A DNA stretch of 64,000 nt, taken from the NCBI RefSeq assembly GCF_003336675.1, contig NZ_QPII01000001.1, positions 62,001 to 126,000 on the forward strand. Direction: 5' to 3'. Each line of letters starts with the position of its first letter. Within the stretch, counting starts at the first letter, position 1. The notes below the pieces were generated by a model. It searched no databases and was not told the origin of the DNA. It worked only from the letters and a program-made list of their open reading frames with translations. This document shows, piece by piece, positions 63,837 through 64,000 of this stretch. The DNA is from Billgrantia montanilacus (GTDB lineage: Bacteria > Pseudomonadota > Gammaproteobacteria > Pseudomonadales > Halomonadaceae). A program made the translations under genes and the position numbers.

Positions 63837-64000
63837 ATGAAAGCAATAATTCTTGCCGGTGGTGCTGGCTCGCGTTTGTATCCTTTGACACAGATTTCCA
63901 GCAAACAACTGCAGGCGGTTTTTGACAAACCGATGGTCTACTACCCCCTGACAGTACTGATTGCATCAGGGATTAAAGATTTCTGCCTTATTTCGACACC
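63837..64000 (+). CDS. rmlA: Glucose-1-phosphate thymidylyltransferase RmlA, N-terminal part
   Basis: First 54 codons of the dTDP-glucose synthase that starts dTDP-rhamnose (or other dTDP-sugar) synthesis. [20 protein letters not shown] and [17 protein letters not shown] are the nucleotide-binding loop and Lys region of RmlA. The gene runs off the window. GGGAGG lies upstream but at long spacing (about 13). Confidence 0.88.
   Translation, partial: MKAIILAGGAGSRLYPLTQISSKQLQAVFDKPMVYYPLTVLIASGIKDFCLIST

Overview
The window is one contiguous piece of a GC-rich gammaproteobacterial chromosome, most likely Halomonas or a close relative (Halomonadaceae). This rests on choline-sulfatase, TRAP-transporter, phasin and purine-catabolism genes typical of that family and on a dispersed intergenic palindrome; no rRNA gene is present to confirm it. 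No tRNA, rRNA, CRISPR array or intact insertion sequence was seen.

Layout. 1-1.7 kb: 5' part of choline sulfatase (betC) and a divergent LysR regulator, followed by a 145-bp MITE-like palindrome and a small secreted protein. 2.3-7.9 kb: glycolate oxidase operon glcD-glcE-glcF-glcG with the divergent FadR-type regulator glcC. 8-19.3 kb: a second 2-hydroxyacid/amino-acid module: FCD-GntR regulator, second GlcG-like protein, TRAP transporter, class-V aminotransferase, fused FAD/Fe-S D-2-hydroxyacid dehydrogenase, threonine aldolase and amidase. 19.4-23.4 kb: lactate/glycolate permease, glutathione transferase, phasin, phosphoribosyltransferase. 23.5-28.6 kb: purine permease, OHCU decarboxylase (uraD), 5-hydroxyisourate hydrolase (hiuH), membrane urate hydroxylase (puuD) and a GntR regulator. 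28.6-33.7 kb: tripartite tricarboxylate transporter (TctA-TctB fusion plus TctC), a fumarylacetoacetate-hydrolase family enzyme and a divergent GntR regulator. 33.8-41 kb: two NCS1 permeases and a hydantoin/allantoin-racemase-like protein, divergent from allantoinase puuE, ureidoglycine aminohydrolase allE and ureidoglycolate lyase allA. 41.2-48.9 kb: gcl-hyi-glxR-ttuD-pyk and another GntR regulator. 49-52.2 kb: modABC and a DUF192 protein. 52.2-58.6 kb: EamA transporter, second TRAP system, MITE-like element, macrodomain protein, KamA-family radical-SAM protein. 58.6 kb to the end: an abruptly AT-rich surface-polysaccharide island (large membrane protein, GtrB-like glycosyltransferase, formyltransferase-like protein, GtrA, start of rmlA).

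How it works together. Most of the window is a glyoxylate hub. Glycolate (GlcDEF) and purines/ureides (PuuD, HiuH, UraD, PuuE, AllE, AllA) both yield glyoxylate. Gcl, Hyi and GlxR turn it into tartronate semialdehyde and glycerate, TtuD into 2-phosphoglycerate, and Pyk takes the resulting PEP to pyruvate. An aminotransferase and an aldolase link glyoxylate to glycine/serine. The allantoate amidohydrolase step and xanthine dehydrogenase are not in the window; molybdate uptake genes next door would serve the latter.

Regulation read from the DNA: TTGTATACAA-type palindromes recur at the purine/ureide promoters, TGGTATnACCA palindromes sit before glcD and the lactate/glycolate permease, and a TGGAAAATATTTCCA-like palindrome is shared by the glcD/glcC and gcl promoters. 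A five-copy intergenic hairpin repeat is scattered through the glycolate and ureide genes.
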